Of a stretch of 5,743 nucleotides of DNA, positions 1-5,743 are shown piece by piece (the stretch's first letter is position 1; the number at the start of each line of letters is the position of its first letter). This DNA comes from Oscillospiraceae bacterium (GTDB taxonomy: Bacteria; Bacillota; Clostridia; Oscillospirales; Oscillospiraceae). Below the pieces are notes generated by a model, which did not search any database, was not told the origin of the DNA, and worked only from the letters and a program-made list of their open reading frames with translations. A program made the position numbers and the translations under genes. The DNA lies in NCBI GenBank assembly GCA_016287555.1, contig JAEFAK010000122.1:1-5743 (forward strand), given 5' to 3'.

Positions 1-806
1 CAGCGGCCGGGCTGAATACGATGCAGGCCGTCGCCGTCCGCATCATCCTCGCGGCCGTCCTTTACGCGGCGTTCCTGCTCGTGACGGACCGCAAGGCGTT
101 CCGCATCCGTTTCCGGGATATCTGGATGTTCGTCGGGACGGGCATATGCAGCCTCGTCTTCTTCAACTGGTGCTATTTCAGCTGCATCAAGTCGATCGAG
201 GGCGGCGGCCTCGGCATAGCCGCGGTGCTGCTGTATACCGCGCCCATATTCGTCATGATAATGTCGGCGATCTTCTTCCGCGAAAAGCTGACCGCCGTCA
301 AGATCGCCGCCCTCGTGCTGACCTTCGCGGGGTGCCTGCTCGTCACGGGCGTCGTGGGAAGCAAAGCGGCCATCCCGACGCGGGCGATTCTCTTCGGTCT
401 CGGCTCAGGCTTCGGCTACGCGCTCTACAGCATCTTCGGCAAGGCGGCCACGAAGCGCTACGGCTCAAAGACGATAACCGTCTGGAGCTTCATATTCGCA
501 TCGCTGGCCTGCGTGCCGTTCCTGTTCGGAGCGGACTGGTCGGGGCTCGCGAGCGCAAAGGGAATATTCGGCGCGCTCGGCATCTCGATACTCTGCTGCA
601 TCCTGCCTTATCTGCTCTATACGGAGGGGCTCAAAAGCGTCGAGCCCGGCAGAGCCTCCGTCATGGCGACGGTCGAGCCCGTCGTCGCCGCGATAGTCGG
701 CATATTCTATGGCGAGATGCCGACGGTCCTGCGCATAGCGGGCATGGCGCTCGTCATCGGCGCGATAGTCCTCATGAGCCTCGCCGGGAAGAAGAAAAAA
801 GCATGA
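1..806 (+). CDS. EamA/DMT-family inner-membrane permease, 5' end missing
   Basis: This is an integral membrane protein of the drug/metabolite transporter superfamily (two EamA repeats), which exports small metabolites or amino acids. The substrate cannot be read from sequence. The reading frame is open to the left edge (frame starting at base 3, residues AAGLNT before the first internal Met at 21). The Met at 21 lies inside the conserved first-repeat stretch leading to RIILAA, so the true start is upstream and roughly one TM helix is missing. The visible 267 residues are almost entirely hydrophobic helices. The first repeat ends with LLYTAPIFVMIMSAIFFREK and the second has the matching VEPVVAAIVGIFYGE, typical EamA positions. 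The protein ends in a short basic cytoplasmic tail, GKKKKA, at a TGA codon. Codon use is ATA-rich for Ile (12 of 26 by hand count), like the permease half of the neighbouring ABC gene. It converges with that gene and shares its terminator. The family is confident; the substrate is unknown. Confidence 0.9.
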   Translation, partial: AAGLNTMQAVAVRIILAAVLYAAFLLVTDRKAFRIRFRDIWMFVGTGICSLVFFNWCYFSCIKSIEGGGLGIAAVLLYTAPIFVMIMSAIFFREKLTAVKIAALVLTFAGCLLVTGVVGSKAAIPTRAILFGLGSGFGYALYSIFGKAATKRYGSKTITVWSFIFASLACVPFLFGADWSGLASAKGIFGALGISILCCILPYLLYTEGLKSVEPGRASVMATVEPVVAAIVGIFYGEMPTVLRIAGMALVIGAIVLMSLAGKKKKA

Positions 807-810
807 CGCA

Positions 811-852
811 AAGAAAAAGCCGCCGTCTGCAATTGCAGACGGCGGTCTTTTG
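811..852. terminator. Bidirectional intrinsic terminator between convergent genes
   Basis: A perfect inverted repeat spans 820-845, with 11-bp arms CCGCCGTCTGC and GCAGACGGCGG around an AATT centre. On the + strand it is followed by TCTTTT (846-851). On the - strand it is followed by CTTTTTCTT (819-811). It starts 13 bases after the EamA stop codon and lies 20 bases beyond the ABC gene stop, so it can end both convergent transcripts. Confidence 0.9.
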
Positions 853-865
853 CGCTTATTCCGGC

Positions 866-3800
866 TTACTCCGTCCTCAGCGCCTCGACAGGGTCCTTCC
901 TCGCGGCGACGCCGGAGGGGATGAGCCCCGCCAGCAGCGTCAGCCCCATGCTTATCAGGACGAGGATGACGCAGGCTACCGGCGGCAGATAGGCGTTTAT
1001 GTCGTTTATCTTCGCCAGCGCGTGGACGATGAGGTTTATCGGGATGCAGAGTATCAGCGAGAGGATTATGCCCAGTATGCCCGCCGTAAAGCCGACGAGC
1101 AGCGTCTCCGCGTTGAAGACGCGGGATATGTCGCGCTTTGACGCGCCGACTGCGCGAAGTATGCCTATCTCCTTTGTCCTTTCGAGGACTGAGACGTAGG
1201 TTATGATGCCTATCATGATGGACGAAACGACCAGCGAGACGCTGACGAAGACGATGAGCCCGTAGGATATGGCGTCGATTATGGTCGTTATGCCGCTCAT
1301 CAGCAGGGCGACGTAGTCGGTGTAGACGATGCGGTCGTCCTCGTTTTCCATCGAGTCGTTATACTCGGCGATGCAGTCGGAGATGGCGTCCTTGTTCTCG
1401 AAGGAGTCCGCATACAGGCTTATCGAGGAGGGAGCGGCGAGATCGAGCACGCCGAGCGTGCGGAGGTTTTCGGCATACGAGCTGCCGGAGGCGGCAGTCG
1501 GCGTAAAGACGTCGTACCAGCCAGCGAGAGTCTCCGTGTCCGCCGCTTCGACGGCGGCGTCGAGGGCGGCGGCCGCCTTGGCGAGCGCCTGCGGCCCCTC
1601 GGGCGAGGCCGATGCGGCATACATCCTCGCCGCGTCCTCCGCGGCGGCCTTATAGACGGCGGCGTTAAGCTCATCCTCGGAAAGCCCGAAGAGATATGCC
1701 ATGACGGCCTCGGCGGGCATGCCCGTCGATCCCGTCCACTTCTGTGTGAGATAACCGCGGCGCGACGCCGTATCCGGCATCTGCGCCGTTATTCCGGCGA
1801 CGATGGCGGCGAGCTCTTCATCCGATGGCGCCGTCATTATTTCGGAAACTCGCTCGGCAGCCGTGCTGCCGTAGTCCGCGAGCATCGTATCGCGCACGGA
1901 GTTGCGGATGAGGTCGGCCAGCTCCTCATCGGAATAGGCCGCGAGGAAGCTCTTCGCCGTCTCGGCGTCCATGCCGTAGCTCGCCGCCGCGAGGGCGACC
2001 ATGTCGTCGCGCGTCTCGAAGCGGGCCATATAGGCTTCGACGGCCGAGTCGAGGTATTCCTCGTCGGGGATGGAATAGATCTTTTCGAGCGCCTGCGCCT
2101 TGTCCGCGTCGGAGAGCGAGCCGAACCAGGCGAGCGAGGCCTCGGCCTTGCCCTGCTCGGAGAGCTCCTCATCCTCGTCTATGACGAAGGGCAGACCGGT
2201 CAGCACGTCCGTATTGGCGTTGGCGGGGTCCTTCTGCGCGAGGACGGGGCCGCTCTTCGCCGTTTCCTCGATGATGCGGCGGGTCAGCGCGGCGGTATAG
2301 CCGAAGGAGCCGGAGAGCGAAGCCGAGCGCGCGCCCTCGGCAGGCCTTATGATGCCGACTATATTGAGATCGAAGCCGTTTTTGACGGCGAGCTCAAGCA
2401 TCTGCGCGTCGGAGCCTATATACTCCCAGACGCCGCTTCCGCTCCTGTCGGCGTAGAGCTCCGCGCTCAGAAGAAGCTTGAATGATATTTTGCAGATGTC
2501 CTCATAGCTGACGGTCGGGCTCTCGGACTCTATCTCCTCGCCGGTCATCGCGGCGGCGAAGATGCGGTTGATGTTCTCCTCGGGGATGAGGCCGAGCGCA
2601 TAGAAGGTGACGTCGGTTATCTCGTTGTTCCGGTCGACTATGAGCACGACGTCGCTCGCTTCGGTCGGCCAGCGCCCGTAAAGCAGCTCATACTGCGAGG
2701 AGATGATCTCGGAGACGGACTCGCCGTCCCTTCCGGGCATGATCTCCTCCCAGAGCTCGAAGGAGCCGAAGCGCCCGCCGAGCATGGAGGGGAAGGAAAA
2801 TCCGTCCGAGCCGGGAACGCCGCCGGAGAGGATGGCGGACTCGCAGGGATGGTATTTCCCGTCCTCGCCCTTGACGAAGCCGTTTATCCTGACGTCGTAG
2901 CCGTAATGCACGTCGGATACGAGAGCGCCTATCCCTTCCCCGGAGGCGAGCTTTTCGTCGAGATATGTCTTGAAGCCGGAGAGGTTGTTGACGGTCGGCT
3001 CGGAGGTGAAGACGGCGTTGAACATGTCGTACATCTGCGAGTTGCAGTAGACCGCGTCGCGTTCGTGCTCCGGCTCGGCGCTGCGTATCTCGCTGAAGGC
3101 CGAGAGCATCGTGCCGAGGTCGTTCTGCTCCGCCTCGAGGACTATCGGGTAGGAGGACAGCGTCTCCTCCTGCACGTCGTTTATATAGCGCTGCACGCCC
3201 GTCGACATTGCGAGGATGAGCGCGATGCCTATGATGCCTATGCTGCCTGCGAACGCCGTGAGGAGCGTCCTGGCCTTCTTGGTCATCAGATTGTTCATGG
3301 ACAGGGAGAGGGCCGTCCAGAAGCTCATGGAAGTCTTTTTGGGCAGCGGAGCCTTGCTTTCCTCGTCCTGGCTCTGATAGGGGTTGCTGTCCCCCACGAT
3401 CAGCCCGTCCTTCAGGCGAATGATCCGGCTGGCGTAGCCCTCCGCCAGATCCGGATTGTGGGTCACCATGATGATGAGCTTGTCCTTGGAGATCTCCTTC
3501 AGGATCTCCATGATCTGCACCGAGGTGTCGGAGTCAAGGGCGCCGGTGGGCTCGTCCGCAAGTAAAATATCAGGGTTGTTCACCAGCGCGCGGGCGATAG
3601 CCACGCGCTGCATCTGGCCGCCGGACATCTGATTGGGCTTTTTGTGGATCTGATCCCCCAGTCCGACCTTCTCCAGCGCATCCACCGCCCTGGCCCGCCG
3701 CTCCGCGGCCCCAACGCCGGACAGGGTCAGCGCAAGCTCTACATTGGAGAGGACCGTCTGATGGGGAATCAGATTATAGGACTGAAACACAAAGCCGATG

Positions 3801-4051
3801 GAGTGATTGCGATAGGCGTCCCAATCTCCGTCGGTGAAATCCTTTGTGGATTTGCCGTTGATCACGAGATCGCCCGAGCTATACTGATCCAGTCCGCCGA
3901 TGATGTTCAGCAGCGTGGTTTTTCCGCAGCCGGAATGCCCCAGGATCGCGACAAATTCATGCTCCCGAAAGCTTAAGTCCACGCCCTTGAGCGCATGAAC
4001 CGTAAACTCTCCCGACGAATAGTCCTTTTTGATGGAAACCAGATTCAGCAT
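866..4051 (-). CDS. MacB-like ABC exporter, fused ATPase and FtsX-type permease (1061 aa)
   Basis: This is an ABC exporter half-transporter expected to dimerise in the cytoplasmic membrane. The substrate is unknown; peptides, lipids or antibiotics are family possibilities. The ATPase domain is residues 1-225, with Walker A GHSGCGKTT (38-46), Q-loop Q90, signature MSGGQ (142-146), Walker B ILLADEP (162-168), D-loop ALDSD (171-175) and H-loop H198, all intact. TM1 is about 264-283. A huge extracytoplasmic domain (about 290-920) follows, with a degenerate helical repeat near 660-811. TM2-4 are near 930-952, 984-1009 and 1024-1044, and the FtsX/MacB signature ERTKEIGILRAVGASKRDI is at 957-975. 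The C-terminus is DPVEALRTE. The start at 4051 is chosen because AAGGGAGG lies 6 bases upstream. The frame stays open to 4207, but those 52 codons are antisense to a tRNA and its promoter. Codon use switches sharply near residue 261, suggesting a mosaic gene. It is longer than MacB itself (about 650 aa) because of the extracytoplasmic insert. Confidence 0.92.
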   Translation of the reverse strand: MLNLVSIKKDYSSGEFTVHALKGVDLSFREHEFVAILGHSGCGKTTLLNIIGGLDQYSSGDLVINGKSTKDFTDGDWDAYRNHSIGFVFQSYNLIPHQTVLSNVELALTLSGVGAAERRARAVDALEKVGLGDQIHKKPNQMSGGQMQRVAIARALVNNPDILLADEPTGALDSDTSVQIMEILKEISKDKLIIMVTHNPDLAEGYASRIIRLKDGLIVGDSNPYQSQDEESKAPLPKKTSMSFWTALSLSMNNLMTKKARTLLTAFAGSIGIIGIALILAMSTGVQRYINDVQEETLSSYPIVLEAEQNDLGTMLSAFSEIRSAEPEHERDAVYCNSQMYDMFNAVFTSEPTVNNLSGFKTYLDEKLASGEGIGALVSDVHYGYDVRINGFVKGEDGKYHPCESAILSGGVPGSDGFSFPSMLGGRFGSFELWEEIMPGRDGESVSEIISSQYELLYGRWPTEASDVVLIVDRNNEITDVTFYALGLIPEENINRIFAAAMTGEEIESESPTVSYEDICKISFKLLLSAELYADRSGSGVWEYIGSDAQMLELAVKNGFDLNIVGIIRPAEGARSASLSGSFGYTAALTRRIIEETAKSGPVLAQKDPANANTDVLTGLPFVIDEDEELSEQGKAEASLAWFGSLSDADKAQALEKIYSIPDEEYLDSAVEAYMARFETRDDMVALAAASYGMDAETAKSFLAAYSDEELADLIRNSVRDTMLADYGSTAAERVSEIMTAPSDEELAAIVAGITAQMPDTASRRGYLTQKWTGSTGMPAEAVMAYLFGLSEDELNAAVYKAAAEDAARMYAASASPEGPQALAKAAAALDAAVEAADTETLAGWYDVFTPTAASGSSYAENLRTLGVLDLAAPSSISLYADSFENKDAISDCIAEYNDSMENEDDRIVYTDYVALLMSGITTIIDAISYGLIVFVSVSLVVSSIMIGIITYVSVLERTKEIGILRAVGASKRDISRVFNAETLLVGFTAGILGIILSLILCIPINLIVHALAKINDINAYLPPVACVILVLISMGLTLLAGLIPSGVAARKDPVEALRTE
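1619..2074 (-). repeat. Degenerate two-copy helical repeat inside the ABC exporter's extracytoplasmic domain
   Basis: Two stretches of the protein align by eye: residues 660-728 (DNA 1868-2074) and 740-811 (DNA 1619-1834). Shared landmarks are DEEYL/DEELA at 663/744, MDAETAKSFLAAYSDEEL against MPAEAVMAYLFGLSEDEL at 694/778, and a closing ADYG/RMYA. The offset is 81-84 residues. The repeat is visible only at protein level and is rich in Ala, Glu and Asp, as expected for surface helices. It is probably an old internal duplication forming a helical bundle outside the membrane. Its function is unknown. Confidence 0.55.
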
Positions 4052-4057
4052 GTAGAG

Positions 4058-4065
4058 CCTCCCTT
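4058..4065 (-). promoter_or_regulatory. Ribosome binding site of the ABC exporter
   Basis: The - strand reads AAGGGAGG, then six bases (CTCTAC), then ATG at 4051. This decides the start against the longer in-frame extension. Two bases overlap the -35 box of the tRNA promoter on the opposite strand. Confidence 0.85.
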
Positions 4066-4092
4066 GACAGGGCAGAAAAACTGCGGTAGAAT
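4064..4092 (+). promoter_or_regulatory. Sigma-70-type promoter of the tRNA-Arg gene
   Basis: A consensus -35 TTGACA (4064-4069) is followed by a 17-base spacer and -10 TAGAAT (4087-4092). Transcription should start near 4099, a few bases before the tRNA 5' end at 4106. Perfect -35 and spacing indicate a strong housekeeping-type promoter, as expected for a stable RNA. Confidence 0.85.
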
Positions 4093-4105
4093 AGCCAAGC
4101 TGTAT

Positions 4106-4182
4106 GCCCACGTAGCTCAGTAGGATAGAGCGGCCGCCTCCTAAGCGGCAGGTCGGAGGTTCGAATCCCCTCGTGGGTGCCA
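4106..4182 (+). tRNA. tRNA-Arg(CCU)
   Basis: This is a full cloverleaf. The acceptor is GCCCACG with CGTGGGT (4106-4112/4172-4178, with a G-U at pair 1-72). The D arm is GCTC/GAGC (4115-4118/4128-4131). The anticodon stem is GCCGC/GCGGC (4133-4137/4145-4149) around loop CTCCTAA, giving anticodon CCU (4140-4142), which reads AGG arginine codons. The variable loop is 5 nt, the T loop is TTCGAAT, the discriminator is G, and CCA is encoded (4180-4182). One oddity is that the T stem GGAGG/CCCCT (4155-4159/4167-4171) has an A-C mismatch in the middle pair (51-63) and a G-U at its base. Own promoter and terminator flank it, so it is a monocistronic unit and very likely functional. Confidence 0.95.
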
Positions 4183-4190
4183 CAAACAAC

Positions 4191-4230
4191 GCCGAAAGCC
4201 TTCTCATAATAGGCTTTTCGGCTTTTTATT
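4191..4230 (+). terminator. Intrinsic terminator of the tRNA-Arg gene
   Basis: Stem GCCGAAAGCCT (4191-4201) pairs with AGGCTTTTCGGC (4211-4222) with one bulged T, around a short AT-rich loop, then TTTTTATT (4223-4230). It begins eight bases after the CCA end. In the other direction the hairpin is followed by only GTTGTTTG, so it would be a weak terminator at best for the AraC gene reading leftward. Confidence 0.88.
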
Positions 4231-4329
4231 CTACCACATTTGTCCGGTAAATGATAGACAGCGTGTAAATATTTTTCCTGTTCCTCCTAAAAGAGTATAC
4301 GCCGGCGGTGTCTTTCGGATTGATCATGC

Positions 4330-5535
4330 TCAGGAGACCTGATGCTTTTCCCGATACTCGCCGGGGGTAAGGCCCGCGTACTTCTTAAACACCCGGGCGA
4401 AGTGCCCGTGGGAGGAAAAGCCCAGGTAGGCGCTGATGGCCGACAGGGTTTTCTCGGAATAGCGGAGGAGGCGTTTGGCTTCCTCCGTTTTTTCCTGCAG
4501 GATGAAATCGGTCAGCGACTGGCCGGTTTCCTGCTTGAACTTGCTGGATAGGTACGGGCGGCTGAGGAAGAATTCCCCGGCCATTTTTTCGACGCTGATG
4601 GGCTCGGACAGATGGTGCCGGACGTAGTTGGCCACATCCAGAGAGAGCTTCGTCGTGTGTTGGCCCCGGCGCAGCTTTTCCACCTGCTCGGTGAATTCCA
4701 GCAGCATGTTGTACTGCAGATTCAGGATCTTGCTCGGACTAGTCAGCAGCTCGACCCGCTGGATATAGGCGTCGGAGAGCGAAAAGGCGTCGTCCTGGCG
4801 CATGCCGCCGCGGATGGCCGCGCGGGAGACCAGCGTGGCCGTCACGACGAACAGGTTGCGAAGCTGCCGAAGCTGATCGCCGGCGATGGTGCCCCCCTGA
4901 ACTGCGGGAGCGGACGCAAGCCAACGCTTCAGCGCCACGGAATCCCCCCGGCGGACGATGTTCATCAGCGCCTCCTCGATGGCCAGGGTGTTGTGCGCCT
5001 GCCGGGCGAGGGTCTCCTGCTCGTAGACGCGGGAGGTGCGCCGCTGCTCGACGCCGCTTTTGATGCGCGTCTGCTCCGCCTCGCGGATGGCAAGATCCGA
5101 AAGCTCCAGCTTCTCCCCGCCGTTCAGAAAGTGGTTCAGCGTGCACAGCATCTGCAGCAGCGTCTCCGCCGGCAGGCGCATGATGGCGTTCATGCCCTCC
5201 ACGAAGGCGGGAACCTCCTCCCGCAGCATGTCCAGCCGGAAGGCCAGCTCCCGGAGCCTTTGCTCGTCCGCCATGATCTGGGCGGTGGGGCCGATGACGA
5301 GCCGGACGTCCCCCGCGTTGAGGACGCCGTAATAGTGGAACAGCGGCGAGGCATAGTAGCCCACGTGCTCGGAGACGGCGAAGACCTCTTCGCGGCAGAG
5401 CTCCATGGGATCCCGGGGCAGATCGACCGGGAAGCAGCGGCATATCTCCTCCCTCCCGCGGTACAGGCGCACCGGAATGCCGGAGAGCCGCGCCACGGAT
5501 CGGGCCAGATAATCATAGTCTATTGTCACAAGCAC
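4330..5535 (-). CDS. AraC/XylS-family transcriptional regulator (401 aa)
   Basis: This is a cytoplasmic DNA-binding regulator, probably sensing a small molecule and controlling the divergent transporter gene. The C-terminal AraC domain spans about 297-398. The first helix-turn-helix is about 313-334 (ISVEKMAGEFFLSRPYLSSK). The second is about 362-384, followed by the family signature LGFSSHGHFARVFKKYAGLTPGEYR in two parts (371-384, 385-395). Residues 1-290 match no domain I can name with certainty. They include an early mixed segment with GDVRLVIGPTAQ (75-86), reminiscent of ligand-sensor folds, then long helices with heptad-like spacing that could dimerise. The start is uncertain: GTG at 5535 lies only 3 bases after AAGGGAG, while a second in-frame GTG at 5529 has a better 9-base spacing and would give 399 residues. 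Codon use is CTG/ATC-rich (ATA in 2 of 17 Ile), unlike the left side of the window. No clear terminator follows it. Confidence 0.9.
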   Translation of the reverse strand: MLVTIDYDYLARSVARLSGIPVRLYRGREEICRCFPVDLPRDPMELCREEVFAVSEHVGYYASPLFHYYGVLNAGDVRLVIGPTAQIMADEQRLRELAFRLDMLREEVPAFVEGMNAIMRLPAETLLQMLCTLNHFLNGGEKLELSDLAIREAEQTRIKSGVEQRRTSRVYEQETLARQAHNTLAIEEALMNIVRRGDSVALKRWLASAPAVQGGTIAGDQLRQLRNLFVVTATLVSRAAIRGGMRQDDAFSLSDAYIQRVELLTSPSKILNLQYNMLLEFTEQVEKLRRGQHTTKLSLDVANYVRHHLSEPISVEKMAGEFFLSRPYLSSKFKQETGQSLTDFILQEKTEEAKRLLRYSEKTLSAISAYLGFSSHGHFARVFKKYAGLTPGEYREKHQVS

Positions 5536-5538
5536 CGT

Positions 5539-5545
5539 CTCCCTT
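5539..5545 (-). promoter_or_regulatory. Ribosome binding site of the AraC regulator
   Basis: The - strand has AAGGGAG at 5545-5539, 3 bases before GTG 5535 and 9 bases before GTG 5529. The spacing favours the second GTG, but does not exclude the first. Confidence 0.6.
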
Positions 5546-5554
5546 GCTGAATCT

Positions 5555-5576
5555 GATTACGATTATACAGATTATC
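5555..5576. promoter_or_regulatory. GATTA direct repeats, candidate AraC-type operator
   Basis: GATTA occurs three times in 20 bases (5555-5559, 5561-5565, 5570-5574). The outer copies sit in similar contexts (CTGATTA and CAGATTA) 15 bases apart. They overlap the -10 box of the AraC gene promoter and lie upstream of the transporter promoter, a position suited to autorepression and activation of the divergent gene. The operator role is inference; AT-rich promoter DNA can give such repeats by chance. Confidence 0.35.
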
Positions 5577-5590
5577 TTACAATTATGCAA
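5562..5590 (-). promoter_or_regulatory. Promoter of the AraC regulator
   Basis: On the - strand, TTGCAT (5590-5585) is followed by a 17-base spacer and a perfect TATAAT (5567-5562). Transcription should start near 5555, leaving a leader of about 20 bases that contains the ribosome binding site. Confidence 0.7.
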
Positions 5591-5617
5591 TACAGCTTCT
5601 GGGTTTTTTGTTATAGT
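5589..5617 (+). promoter_or_regulatory. Likely promoter of the divergent transporter gene
   Basis: TATAGT (5612-5617) is preceded by TG one base upstream (5609-5610), an extended -10 element. At 17 bases spacing the -35 position reads AATACA (5589-5594), a poor match. A weak -35 fits a promoter needing an activator such as the adjacent AraC protein (inference). Confidence 0.5.
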
Positions 5618-5654
5618 AGCATCAGAAAAAAAGCGGAGAAGGCGCAAGCTGTCG

Positions 5655-5661
5655 AAGGAGG
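5655..5661 (+). promoter_or_regulatory. Ribosome binding site of the divergent transporter gene
   Basis: AAGGAGG, a full Shine-Dalgarno sequence, lies 9 bases before ATG 5671 and fixes the start of the gene running off the right edge. Confidence 0.85.
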
Positions 5662-5670
5662 AGCAAAAAC

Positions 5671-5743
5671 ATGAAGCTGCCTGCAAGTCGCATTCAATCC
5701 TCGGAAGTCACCGCCAAGGAAAAGTGGCTGGGCTACCTGCTGG
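5671..5743 (+). CDS. N-terminus of a putative MFS/GPH-type transporter, cut by the window edge
   Basis: Only 24 codons are visible, beginning MKLPASRIQSSEVTAKEKWL and continuing GYLL. The pattern of a short polar lead followed by xxKEKxxGYLLG is the usual opening of glycoside-pentoside-hexuronide (MelB-like) and related MFS symporters, where it enters the first TM helix. The start is supported by AAGGAGG 9 bases upstream and an extended -10 promoter about 55 bases upstream. The gene diverges from the AraC regulator with a 135-base gap, a common regulator/target layout for sugar or glycoside uptake. The family call rests on a short motif, so the substrate and even the family remain tentative. 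Codon use (CTG Leu, ATT Ile) fits the right-hand part of the window. Confidence 0.6.
   Translation, partial: MKLPASRIQSSEVTAKEKWLGYLL

Noticed and set aside
146..1141. Long + strand open frame (331 codons) crossing the EamA and ABC genes
   Set aside because: It is Arg/His-rich, runs across the bidirectional terminator and overlaps two well-supported genes in other frames. It is a GC-rich shadow frame.
2849..3565. + strand open frame opposite the ABC gene
   Set aside because: It has no recognisable domain and mirrors conserved ABC codons. It is a shadow frame.
4106..4182. tRNA-Arg(CCU) as an attachment site for an integrated element
   Set aside because: Such tRNAs are common integration targets, but no integrase gene and no repeat of the tRNA 3' end is visible in the window.
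4052..4207. In-frame 52-codon N-terminal extension of the ABC exporter
   Set aside because: It is the antisense translation of tRNA-Arg and its promoter (the RGFEPPT-like peptide is typical of tRNA antisense). The start at 4051 has an ideal ribosome binding site and a normal ATPase N-terminus.
4226..4327. 33-codon - strand open frame starting MINPKDTAG just after the AraC stop
   Set aside because: It has no Shine-Dalgarno before its ATG, no recognisable product, and its end runs into the tRNA terminator. It is likely chance in a short spacer.
4612..5550. + strand open frame of 312 codons opposite the AraC gene
   Set aside because: It is the antisense of a well-supported AraC protein, with low-complexity His/Gln/Arg/Leu composition and no domain.

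Overview
The window is GC-rich chromosomal DNA, probably from an anaerobic gut-type bacterium. Strong AGGAGG-like ribosome binding sites, an AraC regulator divergent from an MFS/GPH-type transporter, and a large MacB-like ABC exporter all suggest Clostridia (Bacillota). I cannot fix the genus, and the left part has a codon style (many ATA Ile and CTC Leu codons) that could belong to another lineage.

Layout, left to right. (1) 1-806, + strand: the 3' part of an EamA/DMT-family permease that begins outside the window. (2) 811-852: a palindromic bidirectional terminator shared with the next, convergent gene. (3) 866-4051, - strand: a single 1061-residue ABC exporter protein (N-terminal ATPase, one TM helix, a very large extracytoplasmic domain, three C-terminal TM helices with an FtsX-like signature). 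(4) 4064-4230, + strand: a complete tRNA-Arg(CCU) transcription unit with promoter, tRNA with encoded CCA, and intrinsic terminator. It lies head-to-head with the ABC gene. (5) 4231-4329: a short spacer with no convincing gene. (6) 4330-5535, - strand: an AraC-family regulator. (7) 5536-5670: a divergent promoter region with GATTA repeats. (8) 5671 to the end, + strand: the start of an MFS/GPH-type transporter, probably the target of the AraC regulator.

The most notable observation is an abrupt codon-usage switch inside the ABC gene near 3260-3280, exactly where the ATPase half meets the permease half. Left of it (permease half and EamA gene) about half of Ile codons are ATA and Leu is mostly CTC. 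Right of it (ATPase half and AraC gene) ATA is nearly absent and Leu is mostly CTG. This suggests a mosaic gene made by recombination, or a chimeric metagenome assembly joined at a conserved stretch. I found no CRISPR array, insertion sequence, phage gene or clearly new multi-gene system.
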